47,863 nt of DNA from JBBQFC01 sp038321615 (lineage in GTDB: Bacteria; Bacteroidota; Bacteroidia; Flavobacteriales_D; Cryomorphaceae): positions 1 to 47,863 of the forward strand of contig JBBQFC010000022.1 of assembly GCA_038321615.1 (NCBI GenBank), given 5' to 3'. The notes beneath the pieces were generated by a model. The model was given only the letters and a program-made list of their open reading frames with translations. It did no database searches and was not told the DNA's origin. Both the position numbers and the translations under genes were made by a program. This document shows, piece after piece, positions 8,948 to 18,274 of the stretch. The first letter of the stretch is position 1. Each line of letters starts with the position of its first letter.

Positions 8948-11500
8948 TTAATAAGGGCTTACGATTAGTTTTCCCGTAGCGGCCTTTTCACCCTTTGAGT
9001 CGTACATTACTGCGATGTAGGTTCCAGCCGCCAGGTCTGCAACACTTATTTGCAGTTTGCTTGATGCAGAAGGGAAATTACCAGCTTTTACCATTTTCCC
9101 AGCCATGCTGTAAATCTCATAAGCTCGCAGTTCTTTCCCTGCGTTTGCCAAGTCCACCATGCCTCTTGCCGGATTTGGAAAAATGGACATTTGCACCGGT
9201 CGACCCGGACCACTCAAGCTGCTCACAATATCGAACTCATCTAAGCTGTACATCAGCATTGACCGGGCATAAGTGGCAGCTATTAATACATTTTGGGTGG
9301 GTTCGATGTGCAAATCCAGTACTACCACAAAGGGCATATTGTTGCCCAGGCGCTCCCAGTTGGTTCCACCATTCGTGGTTGCGTACACCCCGTTATCCGT
9401 AGCAATGAAGTAGGTGAGTGGATCGTAAATTTCCACATGATTAATGGGCATTTCTGGTAGATCGCCTGTAATTGGCTCCCAACTAGCTCCATAGTCCGTA
9501 CTTCGGTATAAATGAGGGGTACTATCGTAATCGCGGTATCCTGAAAAAGAAACGAATACGGTAGCCGGAGCAAAGGGGGAAGCTTTTATATCGGTAACAT
9601 AATATTGCGGCAAACCTGCGGTAATTTCCGTCCATGTGCCCCCGTCGTTTTGGGATACCCAGACTTTACTATCGGTTGTACCCGCGTAAATCAATTGGTT
9701 TTGTAGTGCCGATTTGGCAATGTTCGAAACGTTTCGACGCGTAAAAAATTCGGTCGATGGATCTACAAGAACGGGGGATATCGGATTCCAGACCCCAAAT
9801 GGTGCATTTTCCATCTTGTAAATCCGATCGGTGCCCGTATAGAGCACGGAGTTATCTATAGGGTCCATTACAATGGGAGCATCCCAGTTTACACGGTCAT
9901 TTTGGTCGATTCCAAAATCTAAGAGATTCCAGTCTGCGAAAGTCTCGAAATCGGTAAATCCAAAGTAGAAGTTTCCGTTTTGGGTAGAAGTGTAAACCAA
10001 GGTTGGATCTTCCGGATCCACGATAGCAGTAAATCCATCGCCTCCAAAAAATCGAATATGGTCTTCGTCGGGTTCATTGGTGAATCCAAACGTAGTACCA
10101 TTATCCTGTGCGCCCGCCAAAACCATCGCAGGTATATGCGGATTAGTAGTGACGCGGTAATACTGAGTGTTCGGTATGCGATCGGCATCGCTCCATGTTT
10201 GAAAACCATCGGTAGTTCTGTAGAGCCCGCCATCGGTAGCCAATAGTATTTCGTCGGGGCTCAAATATTCTATGGCGTGCTTATCTGCATGCACTTGGTA
10301 TGCCGACCATGTCGGAGCCGACATTTCCCAATTATTACCTCCGTCGAAGGTGGTAAATATATCTACTCCGAGTAGGCTGATCTCGTCTTGGTCATAGGGG
10401 CTCACGCCGATTTTACCAAAATACCAGCCAAAGCCGCCCAGTATTCCGAAAGGAAGTGACCCAGTATTTATTTCGGTAAATGAAGCACCCGCATTGCTGG
10501 ACTTAAAGATACCTTGCAGCTGAAAATCTGTGCCCACATATTCCGCGAATAGCACGTTTGGGTCGCCTTCCCAAAGCTTAATTCCGATTCTGCTCATTGG
10601 GCCTACGGGCAATCCATTGGTAAGCTCGACCCATGTATCGCCACCATCGATGGTTTTGTAAATCCCAGCTTCGTCGCCAGATGCTACGCTTTCAAAGCTG
10701 GTGCGGATGCGGTTCCAGAATACTGCATAAAGCACCGATGGATCATCGGGATTCATTGCCAGATCAATAACTCCCGAATCGTCCGATATATAAAGAATTT
10801 GCTCCCAACTATCGCCTCCATCATTGCTTCTGTAGAGTCCTCGGTCTTCATTTCGTTCAAATGGAACCCCCATCGTTCCTGCAAAAACTTGCGACGGGTT
10901 ATCGGGATTTACGATGATTTTGGAGATGATCCTGTTTTCTACGAGCCCGATATTATTCCAGGTAAGTCCATCGTCGATGCTTTTGTAAAGACCGTTGCCT
11001 ATCCAAACAGTTCCACTGATATTTACATCGCCCGTGCCGACATAAATAGTGGAGGGATTCACCGGGTCGAAAGCGATGTGACCAATGGGCAGGTAACTCA
11101 AATCGTCGGTAAGCGGCGCCCACGTTGCCCCTGCATCGCTCGTTTTGAATACCCCACCCCCGGCAGTGCCCGTAAGAATAATGTTTTGATTAGTGGGATG
11201 CACCGCAATGCAGTTGATGCGGCCTCCAATGTTGACCGGGCCCAGCTCCGTCCAGGGGCCATCGGTCGATTTTGAAATATCGGCTATTGCAAAAGCCTTG
11301 GCTTGCTTCAGAGACCGTTCCATAGCCGCGAAATCTACATCCGTATCGGGAAAAGCACGCTGGAAATAAAAGTGATCGAACGGTGCACTTTTTTCTTCTA
11401 TTTTTTTGAGTCCTGCTTCTTCCGCCGCTTGCCGGGGCGAGTACTCCCCGCAACCAGTAGCTAATAATCCCGCTACAAATACGCTTATCAATCTATTCAT
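8948..11500 (-). CDS. BNR/sortilin-like beta-propeller protein with T9SS type A sorting domain
   Basis: An 850-aa protein built mostly of VPS10/sortilin-type and BNR beta-propeller repeats (repeated GLYRSNDGGDSWEQI, GIYKTIDGGDTW, GVYATTNGGTNWERL). It ends in a T9SS type A sorting domain starting at FPNPARGMVDL and closing with GTYIAVMYDSKGEK. The start at 11500 is chosen because it begins a compact leader (MNRLISVFVAGLLATGCGEYS); an upstream in-frame start at 11554 adds 18 residues that do not resemble a signal peptide. The leader ends in a plausible lipobox (LATGC), which is unusual beside a T9SS tail. The family is known from secreted glycosidases and binding proteins, but no catalytic residues could be assigned. 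Its 3' end lies 29 bp from the convergent operon at 4199-8918. Confidence 0.88.
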   Translation of the reverse strand: MNRLISVFVAGLLATGCGEYSPRQAAEEAGLKKIEEKSAPFDHFYFQRAFPDTDVDFAAMERSLKQAKAFAIADISKSTDGPWTELGPVNIGGRINCIAVHPTNQNIILTGTAGGGVFKTSDAGATWAPLTDDLSYLPIGHIAFDPVNPSTIYVGTGDVNISGTVWIGNGLYKSIDDGLTWNNIGLVENRIISKIIVNPDNPSQVFAGTMGVPFERNEDRGLYRSNDGGDSWEQILYISDDSGVIDLAMNPDDPSVLYAVFWNRIRTSFESVASGDEAGIYKTIDGGDTWVELTNGLPVGPMSRIGIKLWEGDPNVLFAEYVGTDFQLQGIFKSSNAGASFTEINTGSLPFGILGGFGWYFGKIGVSPYDQDEISLLGVDIFTTFDGGNNWEMSAPTWSAYQVHADKHAIEYLSPDEILLATDGGLYRTTDGFQTWSDADRIPNTQYYRVTTNPHIPAMVLAGAQDNGTTFGFTNEPDEDHIRFFGGDGFTAIVDPEDPTLVYTSTQNGNFYFGFTDFETFADWNLLDFGIDQNDRVNWDAPIVMDPIDNSVLYTGTDRIYKMENAPFGVWNPISPVLVDPSTEFFTRRNVSNIAKSALQNQLIYAGTTDSKVWVSQNDGGTWTEITAGLPQYYVTDIKASPFAPATVFVSFSGYRDYDSTPHLYRSTDYGASWEPITGDLPEMPINHVEIYDPLTYFIATDNGVYATTNGGTNWERLGNNMPFVVVLDLHIEPTQNVLIAATYARSMLMYSLDEFDIVSSLSGPGRPVQMSIFPNPARGMVDLANAGKELRAYEIYSMAGKMVKAGNFPSASSKLQISVADLAAGTYIAVMYDSKGEKAATGKLIVSPY

Positions 11501-11723
11501 GAACTCCTGATTATGTGTATCGTGAAAATTCTCGTTTTTCCACAATCCCTCCAAATCAAAAGATTTCTATACTATGATTGCTAATTAATTTTGACGATTT
11601 GATGATTTACTCCCGACAGAGCGTGGAACTAATCTCCAGGTCGCCTGAGATCGCTCAAAAGTTAGCCCGTCGTTCGTCTCATATCGTATTTCGCTTGACG
11701 CAGTCTCGCAGGGTAATTTTTTA
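11501..11723. other. Intergenic region without a recognisable gene
   Basis: A 223-bp stretch between the start of the propeller gene and the insertion sequence remnant. I see no open frame of note; it should contain the promoter of the minus-strand propeller gene, but no convincing TAnnTTTG box stood out. Confidence 0.5.
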
Positions 11724-12633
11724 CTGGGCAAACGCATTTAAATACCGAATAAAGTAAGCCAATAATTTTCACCCCAACCCGCTGTTTTCCGCTTGGACTT
11801 GACTCCAGGCTTACATGTTTTCTTGTTTTGCAGCGTATTGAGAGCGATTTTGGTAATCAAGGAAAAGTTTTGCGCGGCGTCGCCGTCGCGCTTCCTGCTG
11901 GCATCTTCGCCAAAGGACGCGTCGGGCACTTAGTGCAATTTGTTCTCTACATGCCAGTGGTTGCGTATGATCTTCTGAAAACTGCCTTCGCCCCCATCAA
12001 GCGGGCTGATGCAGCACCTTGTGACTGTTTCTATTTTCCCTGTTTTCTTGAATTCCCGTGCGCTTTCCATTCGCAACAGGGGTTGCAGGCCGGCCCACTT
12101 CTTTGGGTCTGAGATGTACTTGAACTCCTTCAATACTTTGCATTTCCGCGTTTCTATTCGGCCATGCCTAAAGTCTATCCCGGCTTGCTGCGGTCGTTTG
12201 GATGCAAACCTGAACTCGTCGATTATCTCTTCATGCAGGCTGCCCTGATTGCCTTTCACGGCAAGCACATATTCGGCCTTCGCCGCCTTTATGCTTAGGG
12301 CAATGTTTTCTTGGCAGCCCATGGCATCTATGGTGACCGTGAGCAGTCTTCTATCGCCAGTTTGGAGAGCAGCTCTGGGACGGCCGTTATCTCGTTCGAC
12401 TTTTCGGACACCTTCACCTGACCCATTGCAAGGCCGTTCTCGCACGTCCATGCGCGGGCCATCCATATCTGCAAAGAAATCAATTAACCGAACTGCCTTT
12501 TTTCACTATCTCTATATTTATCTGATTATCAGTTGAATATACGAAATATTCGGTCCATCAAAAAGCATTAAACACCGGTATTCAAAGGGTAGTGAATATT
12601 TTGATTGTTGGCAATTATAAAGCGTTTGCCCTG
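11724..12633 (-). mobile_element. Decayed ISAs1-family insertion sequence remnant
   Basis: Two inverted ends carry an exact 10-bp core: GGGCAAACGC at 11726-11735 and its complement GCGTTTGCCC at 12622-12631. The wider 17-bp ends agree at 13 positions. Between them lies a broken ISAs1/H-repeat type transposase gene on the minus strand. At 910 bp the element is shorter than a full ISAs1 copy (about 1.2-1.3 kb), and the missing part is the transposase N-terminus, so an internal deletion is likely. No convincing target-site duplication is visible. It sits just upstream of the suf promoter. Confidence 0.75.
11738..12462 (-). pseudogene. ISAs1-family transposase, truncated, frameshifted and with an in-frame stop
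   Basis: Conserved DDE transposase blocks are visible but not in one open frame. The upstream part reads ENGLAMGQVKVSEKSNEIT and PELLSKLAIED in one frame; near 12340-12350 the frame shifts to TVTIDAMGCQENIAL, YVLAVKGNQGSLHE and NHWHVENKLH. The family tryptophan after ENKLH is replaced by a TAA at 11930-11932, after which the same frame continues with DASFGEDASRKRDGDAAQNF and a basic tail to the final stop at 11738. The N-terminal third of a normal transposase is absent. Product cannot be made; the element is dead unless helped in trans. Confidence 0.85.
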
Positions 12634-12650
12634 CGCCAATGGCGCAGCCG

Positions 12651-12682
12651 TTTGCTTACACCAATCTTGTTGCCTACTTTTG
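12651..12682 (+). promoter_or_regulatory. Bacteroidetes-type promoter of the suf operon
   Basis: TTTG at 12651-12654 and TACTTTTG at 12675-12682 are separated by 20 bp, matching the phylum's TTTG-N19-21-TAnnTTTG promoter. The -7 box lies about 95 bp before the sufA ATG, giving a leader of roughly 85-90 nt. The promoter begins 18 bp beyond the terminal repeat of the insertion sequence remnant. Confidence 0.6.
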
Positions 12683-12776
12683 TCCCGCCTAAGCAATTTA
12701 TATTCAATCTAAATAAGGCCGGCTTTTCGGCAACTTTTGATTGGATCTGCTGTTAATAACTACAAATCGCCGCACT

Positions 12777-13100
12777 ATGATTAAAGTAAGAGATAATGCC
12801 AGAGATGAAGTAAATCGACTCACCAGCCAAAAGAGTGAAGTAGTTTCTTTCATTCGTGTTGGGGTGAAAGGCGGCGGCTGCAGCGGGCTTATGTATGAGC
12901 TGGAGTTTGACTCGGCTGTAAAAGACGACGATAAAATATTTGAAGACAACGGGGTACGTGTAGTGATAGATCGCAAGAGCTACCTATACCTTGTAGGCAC
13001 TGAGCTCGATTTTACCGGTGGACTTAATGGCAAAGGCTTCACCTTTGTAAATCCCAATGCCAACCGCACTTGCGGTTGTGGCGAGAGTTTTTCAATCTAA
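12777..13100 (+). CDS. sufA: Iron-sulfur cluster carrier, A-type (SufA/IscA/HesB family)
   Basis: A 107-aa A-type Fe-S carrier. The three conserved cysteines are present: C35 in VKGGGCSGLMY, and C99 and C101 in NRTCGCGESF. These bind an Fe-S cluster that is passed from the SufBCD scaffold to target proteins. An in-frame start 36 bp upstream exists, but the ATG at 12777 gives the family-standard N-terminus (MIKVRDNARDEV). It is the first gene of the suf operon, downstream of the promoter at 12651-12682, and sufB follows after 9 bp. sufA versus iscA naming is by context. Confidence 0.95.
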   Translation: MIKVRDNARDEVNRLTSQKSEVVSFIRVGVKGGGCSGLMYELEFDSAVKDDDKIFEDNGVRVVIDRKSYLYLVGTELDFTGGLNGKGFTFVNPNANRTCGCGESFSI

Positions 13101-13109
13101 AGCAAATTG

Positions 13110-14555
13110 ATGGCAGCTAATTCAGAAGACCTTATAAATGAAGTAACGCGGAGTGAATACAAGTATGGTTTCACTACAAATATCGAATCCGACAAAGTCC
13201 CGAAAGGCCTTACAGAAGAGACCATCCGCCTCATTTCAGCAAAGAAACAGGAGCCCGAATGGATGCTGGCGTTTCGCCTGGATGCTTTCCGTATTTGGCT
13301 GGAAATGGACGAGCCCGAATGGGCGCACGTGCGGTACGAAAAGCCCGATTTTCAAGCCATTCATTATTACGCCGCTCCGAAGCCGAAGAAAAACCTGGAG
13401 TCACTTGATGAAGTAGATCCAGAATTGTTGGAAACGTTCAAAAAGTTGGGCATTTCTATTGATGAGCAAAAACTCCTGTCGGGCGTAGCAGTAGATATTG
13501 TAATGGACTCCGTATCGGTGGCCACCACCTTTAAAGACAAACTCGGCGAGCTGGGTATTATCTTTTGCTCCTTCAGCGAAGCCGTTCAAAAGCATCCTGC
13601 ATTAGTGCAGAAATACATGGGAACCGTGGTTCCGAAGCGCGATAATTTTTACGCTGCTTTGAATAGCGCTGTTTTCACAGATGGCTCCTTCGCCTATATC
13701 CCAAAAGGCGTGCGGTGCCCCATGGAGCTGAGCACTTACTTTCGTATTAACGAAGCCCAAACCGGTCAGTTTGAGCGCACCTTGGTGATTGCTGACGAAG
13801 ATAGCTATGTTAGCTACCTCGAAGGTTGCACCGCCCCCATGCGCGACGAAAATCAACTGCACGCTGCTGTGGTAGAGTTAATAGCCCTGGACCGCTCTGA
13901 AATAAAATATTCAACCGTTCAAAATTGGTATCCCGGCGACGCCAAAGGCAAGGGCGGAATCTTCAATTTTGTGACAAAACGCGGTCTTTGTGAGTATAAA
14001 GCGAAGATATCCTGGACTCAAGTAGAAACTGGCTCGGCTGTAACGTGGAAATACCCTTCCTGCATTCTCAAAGGCGACGACTCCATCGGTGAATTTTACT
14101 CAGTAGCGGTAACCAATAATTATCAGCAGGCCGATACCGGCACTAAGATGATTCATATCGGCAAACGCACCAAGAGCACCATTATCTCCAAAGGCATTTC
14201 GGCGGGGCGCAGTAATAACTCTTACCGCGGATTAGTGAAAATCAATAAAGGCGCTGAAAATGCCCGAAATTTCTCCCAATGCGACAGCCTCCTTATGGGC
14301 GATCGCTGCGGAGCGCACACCTTTCCCTATATCGAAGTGGGCAATAGCACCGCGAAAGTAGAGCACGAAGCAACGACTTCAAAAATAGGCGAAGACCAAA
14401 TATTCTATTGCCAACAACGTGGTATTAGCGCCGAGAAAGCGATAAGCCTAATCGTGAACGGATATTGCAAAGAAGTATTAAATAATCTCCCAATGGAATT
14501 TGCGGTGGAAGCCCAAAAACTATTGAGCATTTCCTTGGAAGGAAGTGTCGGATAA
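13110..14555 (+). CDS. sufB: Fe-S cluster assembly scaffold protein SufB
   Basis: The 481-aa product matches SufB along its length, including GFTTNIESDKVPKGL near the N-terminus, AYIPKGVRCPMELSTYFRIN, and the YLEGCTAPMRDENQLHAAVVE block. The C-terminal SufBD beta-helix core ends with the EHEATTSKIGEDQIFYCQQR region shared by the family. SufB forms the SufB-SufC2-SufD scaffold on which sulfide and iron are assembled. A TTG one codon upstream exists; the ATG at 13110 is preferred. sufC follows after 10 bp. Confidence 0.97.
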   Translation: MAANSEDLINEVTRSEYKYGFTTNIESDKVPKGLTEETIRLISAKKQEPEWMLAFRLDAFRIWLEMDEPEWAHVRYEKPDFQAIHYYAAPKPKKNLESLDEVDPELLETFKKLGISIDEQKLLSGVAVDIVMDSVSVATTFKDKLGELGIIFCSFSEAVQKHPALVQKYMGTVVPKRDNFYAALNSAVFTDGSFAYIPKGVRCPMELSTYFRINEAQTGQFERTLVIADEDSYVSYLEGCTAPMRDENQLHAAVVELIALDRSEIKYSTVQNWYPGDAKGKGGIFNFVTKRGLCEYKAKISWTQVETGSAVTWKYPSCILKGDDSIGEFYSVAVTNNYQQADTGTKMIHIGKRTKSTIISKGISAGRSNNSYRGLVKINKGAENARNFSQCDSLLMGDRCGAHTFPYIEVGNSTAKVEHEATTSKIGEDQIFYCQQRGISAEKAISLIVNGYCKEVLNNLPMEFAVEAQKLLSISLEGSVG

Positions 14556-14565
14556 ACCCCATACT

Positions 14566-15327
14566 ATGTTATCTATCAAGAATTTACACGTATCTGTCGA
14601 CGAAAAACAAATTCTTCGTGGGCTGAGTCTCGACGTTAAGCCAGGAGAAGTACATGCTATCATGGGGCCCAATGGTTCTGGAAAGAGCACGCTGGCTTCG
14701 GTATTGGCCGGAAATGAAGCATTTGAAGTTACCGCTGGAAGTATCGAACTCGACGGGGAAGACCTTTTGGAGCTTTCGCCGGAAGCCAGAGCCCACGCTG
14801 GGTTATTTTTGGCATTCCAGTATCCTATTGAAATACCGGGTGTGAGCAATATCAATTTCTTGCGGACAGCTATCAACGAAAAGCGCGAAGCCCTTGGGCA
14901 AGAGGCCATGTCGGCGAAGGATTTTTTAAAAGCAGTGAAGGAGAAATCAGCCTTGGTAGAATTGGACAATAAATTAGCCAATCGTTCGGTGAATGAAGGC
15001 TTTTCGGGAGGGGAGAAGAAGCGAAATGAGATTTTTCAATTGGCTATGCTGGAGCCCAAAATTGCGATTCTGGACGAAACAGATAGCGGACTCGATATCG
15101 ATGCCTTGCGAATTGTTGCCAACGGGGTGAATAAACTCCGTAGCCCCGATCGATCGTTCATCGTAGTGACACACTACCAGCGATTGCTCGACTATATAGT
15201 GCCCGACTTTGTACACGTGCTGTATGAAGGGCGCATTGTAAAAACAGGGGGGAAAGACCTCGCTTTGGAATTAGAAGCCAAGGGTTACGACTGGATAAAG
15301 CAAGAATTTGAAGAAGTAGCATCGTAA
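14566..15327 (+). CDS. sufC: Fe-S cluster assembly ATPase SufC
   Basis: A 253-aa soluble ABC ATPase. Walker A is MGPNGSGKST (about residues 33-42), the signature is GFSGGEKKRNEIFQ, and Walker B is KIAILDETDSGLDIDAL, with the SufC-specific glutamate-threonine-aspartate order. ATP binding drives conformational change in the SufBCD scaffold. A GTG start 21 bp upstream is possible, but the ATG at 14566 gives the normal N-terminus (MLSIKNLHVSVDEKQILRG). The stop overlaps the sufD ATG (TAATG), indicating translational coupling. Confidence 0.97.
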   Translation: MLSIKNLHVSVDEKQILRGLSLDVKPGEVHAIMGPNGSGKSTLASVLAGNEAFEVTAGSIELDGEDLLELSPEARAHAGLFLAFQYPIEIPGVSNINFLRTAINEKREALGQEAMSAKDFLKAVKEKSALVELDNKLANRSVNEGFSGGEKKRNEIFQLAMLEPKIAILDETDSGLDIDALRIVANGVNKLRSPDRSFIVVTHYQRLLDYIVPDFVHVLYEGRIVKTGGKDLALELEAKGYDWIKQEFEEVAS

Positions 15328-16595
15328 TGGAAATTTTGACAAAAACGACCAAAATGCAAGCATTGTTCGACCAATTAAGTCGGGCAAGTGAAAGGAATGC
15401 TTCAAATCTTTTCTTCGACAGCGAAGGGGCGAATGCCCGCGCAGCTCTTGGCCAGATAGAATTCCCTACTTCCAAATCGGAAAATTGGAAATACACGCGC
15501 ACCGCCGGCATTACGTCCAAAACGTGGATCACAAATTCCATAATCCCCGCTCCCGCGCTTCCAGAGATACCCAGTTACGCTTGCAGCTTGGTATTTGTAA
15601 ACGGCATCCTAGATCGCGAAAGATCACAGATTACAGATATTCAGGACGTAGAACTTCTGAAAAGCTCAGAAGCCCACTGGCCCGAATGGGAGCAGTTCGA
15701 TTTTTCGGAACGCTATAAGGACAACCCCTTTCTAGCCTTAAACAGTGCCTTGTCCGCTGAAGGCGCTGCCATACGAATTGGGAAAAACGCTTCGTCCAAA
15801 GGCCAGATTGGCCTGACGTTTATCACCAGTGGCGAAGGTCAATTGAGCGCGGTTCGAAATCTTATTATTGCCGATGAAAACGCCGAATTGACCTTCAGCA
15901 TTCGACACATCGGAATGCCAACAACCTGGCAAATACATAATACGGCTTTCTTACTCCGAGAAAACGCAAAAGTGCATGTCGATCTGGCTCAGGAGGGCGC
16001 TCCAACCGCACATATTATGACGCATAGCGAAGTAAAATTGAGTTCCAATACGCGCTTCACTTTAAATACTGCCACTCTAAAAGGTAAATTCACCCGAAAC
16101 GACGTTCGTGTGGAAGTATTAGGAAATAATACAGAAGCCAACCTCAACGGGTTTTATATGCCTGCGGCGGGCGAATTGGTCGATAACCACACCGTGATTG
16201 ATCATGTATTACCCCACTCACAAAGCAATGAGACTTACAGAGGCATCCTTTCCGGAAACGGTATCGGAGTGTTCAATGGAAAAGTATTTGTACGTCAGGA
16301 TGCCCAAAAAACCAACGCTTTTCAGAGCAACGCAAACATATTGCTCAGCGATGATGCGGTAATGAATTCCAAACCGGAGCTTGAAATATACGCCGACGAT
16401 GTGAAATGTAGCCACGGCAGCACCACCGGTCAGCTCGATAGCGATGCCCTTTTCTATCTCCGCACACGCGGCCTCTCCTTCGATGCGGCTCGTAAAACTT
16501 TGGTTCAGGCCTTTGCAGCAGCTGTTATTGAACAATTCAGCGATTCAAGCATTGTAAAGAGCATAGATCACACGCTCAGAACCAAACTTGCTTAA
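15327..16595 (+). CDS. sufD: Fe-S cluster assembly protein SufD
   Basis: The 422-aa product is a SufD: a divergent N-terminal half with the motif SKSENWKYTRT, and a C-terminal SufBD beta-helix core containing NGFYMPAAGELVDNHTVIDH, SNETYRGILSGNGIGVFNGK, and the ADDVKCSHGSTTGQLD block including the conserved cysteine-histidine pair. It pairs with SufB and SufC in the scaffold and is needed for iron acquisition in model systems. The start ATG overlaps the sufC stop; sufS begins 4 bp after its own stop. Confidence 0.95.
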   Translation: MEILTKTTKMQALFDQLSRASERNASNLFFDSEGANARAALGQIEFPTSKSENWKYTRTAGITSKTWITNSIIPAPALPEIPSYACSLVFVNGILDRERSQITDIQDVELLKSSEAHWPEWEQFDFSERYKDNPFLALNSALSAEGAAIRIGKNASSKGQIGLTFITSGEGQLSAVRNLIIADENAELTFSIRHIGMPTTWQIHNTAFLLRENAKVHVDLAQEGAPTAHIMTHSEVKLSSNTRFTLNTATLKGKFTRNDVRVEVLGNNTEANLNGFYMPAAGELVDNHTVIDHVLPHSQSNETYRGILSGNGIGVFNGKVFVRQDAQKTNAFQSNANILLSDDAVMNSKPELEIYADDVKCSHGSTTGQLDSDALFYLRTRGLSFDAARKTLVQAFAAAVIEQFSDSSIVKSIDHTLRTKLA

Positions 16596-16598
16596 GTA

Positions 16599-17840
16599 AT
16601 GAACACACCCACCCAAATAGCCGAATTGACCGACGTGAACTCCATACGCGCGCAATTCCCAATTTTGGAGCGTCAAATTTACGGTCAGAAACTCGTTTAC
16701 CTCGACAATGCCGCTTCTTCCCAAAAGCCATTGGCGGTGATGAATTCCATCCAGGAATATTACAGCAAGTACCACAGCAATGTGCATAGAGGTGTTCACC
16801 ACTTGAGCCAAGTTGCCACCGATTTATTTGAAGCCTCGCGCGAGCGTATGCGTGTATTTGTCAACGCTGCCAGCAGCCGCGAAATAATTTTCACCAAGGG
16901 CACCACCGACGGTATTAACCTTGTAGCTTACTGTCTGCGAAATAGACTGAAAACAGGCGATGAAATTCTAATCTCCGAAATGGAGCACCACAGCAATATT
17001 GTGCCCTGGCAGATGACGGCGAGCGCAACTGGGGCTAAAATAGTGGTAGTAAAAATTTCTCCCGATGGATCGCTCGATCTAAATGACTTTGATCAAAAGT
17101 TAAGTAAGCGGACGAAAATTGTGAGTATTGTGCATATTTCAAATGCCCTGGGGACTATTAATCCTGCGGCCAGTATTTGCGAAAAGGCAAGAAAATTTGG
17201 AGCACTTACACTTATCGACGGTGCACAAGCCGCTCCGCATGGCACGATCGATGTGCAAGCCATCGGCTGCGACTTTTATGTGCTCTCCGGCCATAAAATG
17301 TACGGCCCCACAGGCAGTGGAATCCTTTACGGCCGCGAAGAACTTCTGAATGAAATGCCGCCTTACCAAGGCGGTGGTGAGATGATTGCCGAAGTACGGT
17401 TCGATGGAACCACCTATAATGAATTGCCTTTTAAATTTGAAGCCGGAACCCCGAATATCGAATCGGCGATCGGTCTGAAAGCTGCGGCAGATTATATGGA
17501 ATCCATCGGTTTTGAAAATATCGCTCAACAGGAATCTGCTCTGCTGCAATACGCCACCGAATCGCTTTCAGAAATTGATGGACTCCGCCTAGTTGGCACG
17601 GCGAATGAAAAAGCCAGCGTAGTTTCTTTTTTAGTCGATGGAACGCATCCAAGCGATGTAGGTACTATCCTCGATCAACTTGGCATAGCCGTTCGCACTG
17701 GCCACCACTGCACGCAGCCGCTCATGCGCGTGCTGGGAATTCCTGGTACCGTTCGGGCATCATTTGCAGTTTACAACACATTCGAAGAGATCGATTTGTT
17801 AGTAGCAGGCATTCGCAGGGCACAGAAAATGCTGAACTGA
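16599..17840 (+). CDS. sufS: Cysteine desulfurase SufS (class V aminotransferase fold)
   Basis: A 413-aa PLP enzyme that removes sulfur from cysteine to give alanine and an enzyme persulfide. The PLP lysine is K233 in LSGHKMYGPTGSGILYG; the persulfide-carrying cysteine is C371 in AVRTGHHCTQPLM, with the type II RxGHHC motif that marks SufS rather than IscS. The N-terminal YLDNAASSQKP and the MEHHSNIVPWQ blocks also fit. Its stop overlaps the ATG of sufE by one base (TGATG), consistent with SufS and SufE acting as a pair. Confidence 0.97.
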   Translation: MNTPTQIAELTDVNSIRAQFPILERQIYGQKLVYLDNAASSQKPLAVMNSIQEYYSKYHSNVHRGVHHLSQVATDLFEASRERMRVFVNAASSREIIFTKGTTDGINLVAYCLRNRLKTGDEILISEMEHHSNIVPWQMTASATGAKIVVVKISPDGSLDLNDFDQKLSKRTKIVSIVHISNALGTINPAASICEKARKFGALTLIDGAQAAPHGTIDVQAIGCDFYVLSGHKMYGPTGSGILYGREELLNEMPPYQGGGEMIAEVRFDGTTYNELPFKFEAGTPNIESAIGLKAAADYMESIGFENIAQQESALLQYATESLSEIDGLRLVGTANEKASVVSFLVDGTHPSDVGTILDQLGIAVRTGHHCTQPLMRVLGIPGTVRASFAVYNTFEEIDLLVAGIRRAQKMLN

Positions 17841-18274
17841 TGGCAAATCCCATCGACGTAATTGGATCAGAAATCCAGGCCGAATTCGAAATGTTTGGCG
17901 ATTGGATGGAGAAATACGAGTATCTCATCGAACTGGGGAAAAGTCTTCCGATAATTCTAGAAACCTACAAGGACGAAGCGCACCTTATCAAAGGCTGTCA
18001 AAGCAGGGTATGGCTGCACGCCGAATTGCAAAAAGGAAAAATTGATTTCACAGCCGATAGCGACGCCATTATCACCAAGGGTATTATTGCGTTGATGGTG
18101 CGCGCGTTGAGCGGACAAAATCCAAAAGACATTGTGACCTCCAAACTCGATTTTATTGACCAAATCGGTCTTAAGGAGCATCTTTCACCCACCCGATCAA
18201 ATGGGTTGGTGTCTATGATTAAACAAATGAAATACTACGCTATTGCAATAGAATCTCAAAATGTACGATCATGA
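17840..18274 (+). CDS. sufE: Sulfur acceptor SufE
   Basis: A 144-aa SufE. The sulfur-accepting cysteine is C53 in HLIKGCQSRVWLHAE, the family's most conserved motif. SufE takes the persulfide from SufS and hands it to SufB. It is translationally coupled to both neighbours: one-base overlap with sufS and a four-base ATGA overlap with the DUF59 gene downstream. Confidence 0.95.
   Translation: MANPIDVIGSEIQAEFEMFGDWMEKYEYLIELGKSLPIILETYKDEAHLIKGCQSRVWLHAELQKGKIDFTADSDAIITKGIIALMVRALSGQNPKDIVTSKLDFIDQIGLKEHLSPTRSNGLVSMIKQMKYYAIAIESQNVRS

Noticed and set aside
11828..12536. Plus-strand open frames of 79-95 codons over the insertion sequence
   Set aside because: They are antisense to the clearly recognisable ISAs1 transposase relic and have no protein-like features.
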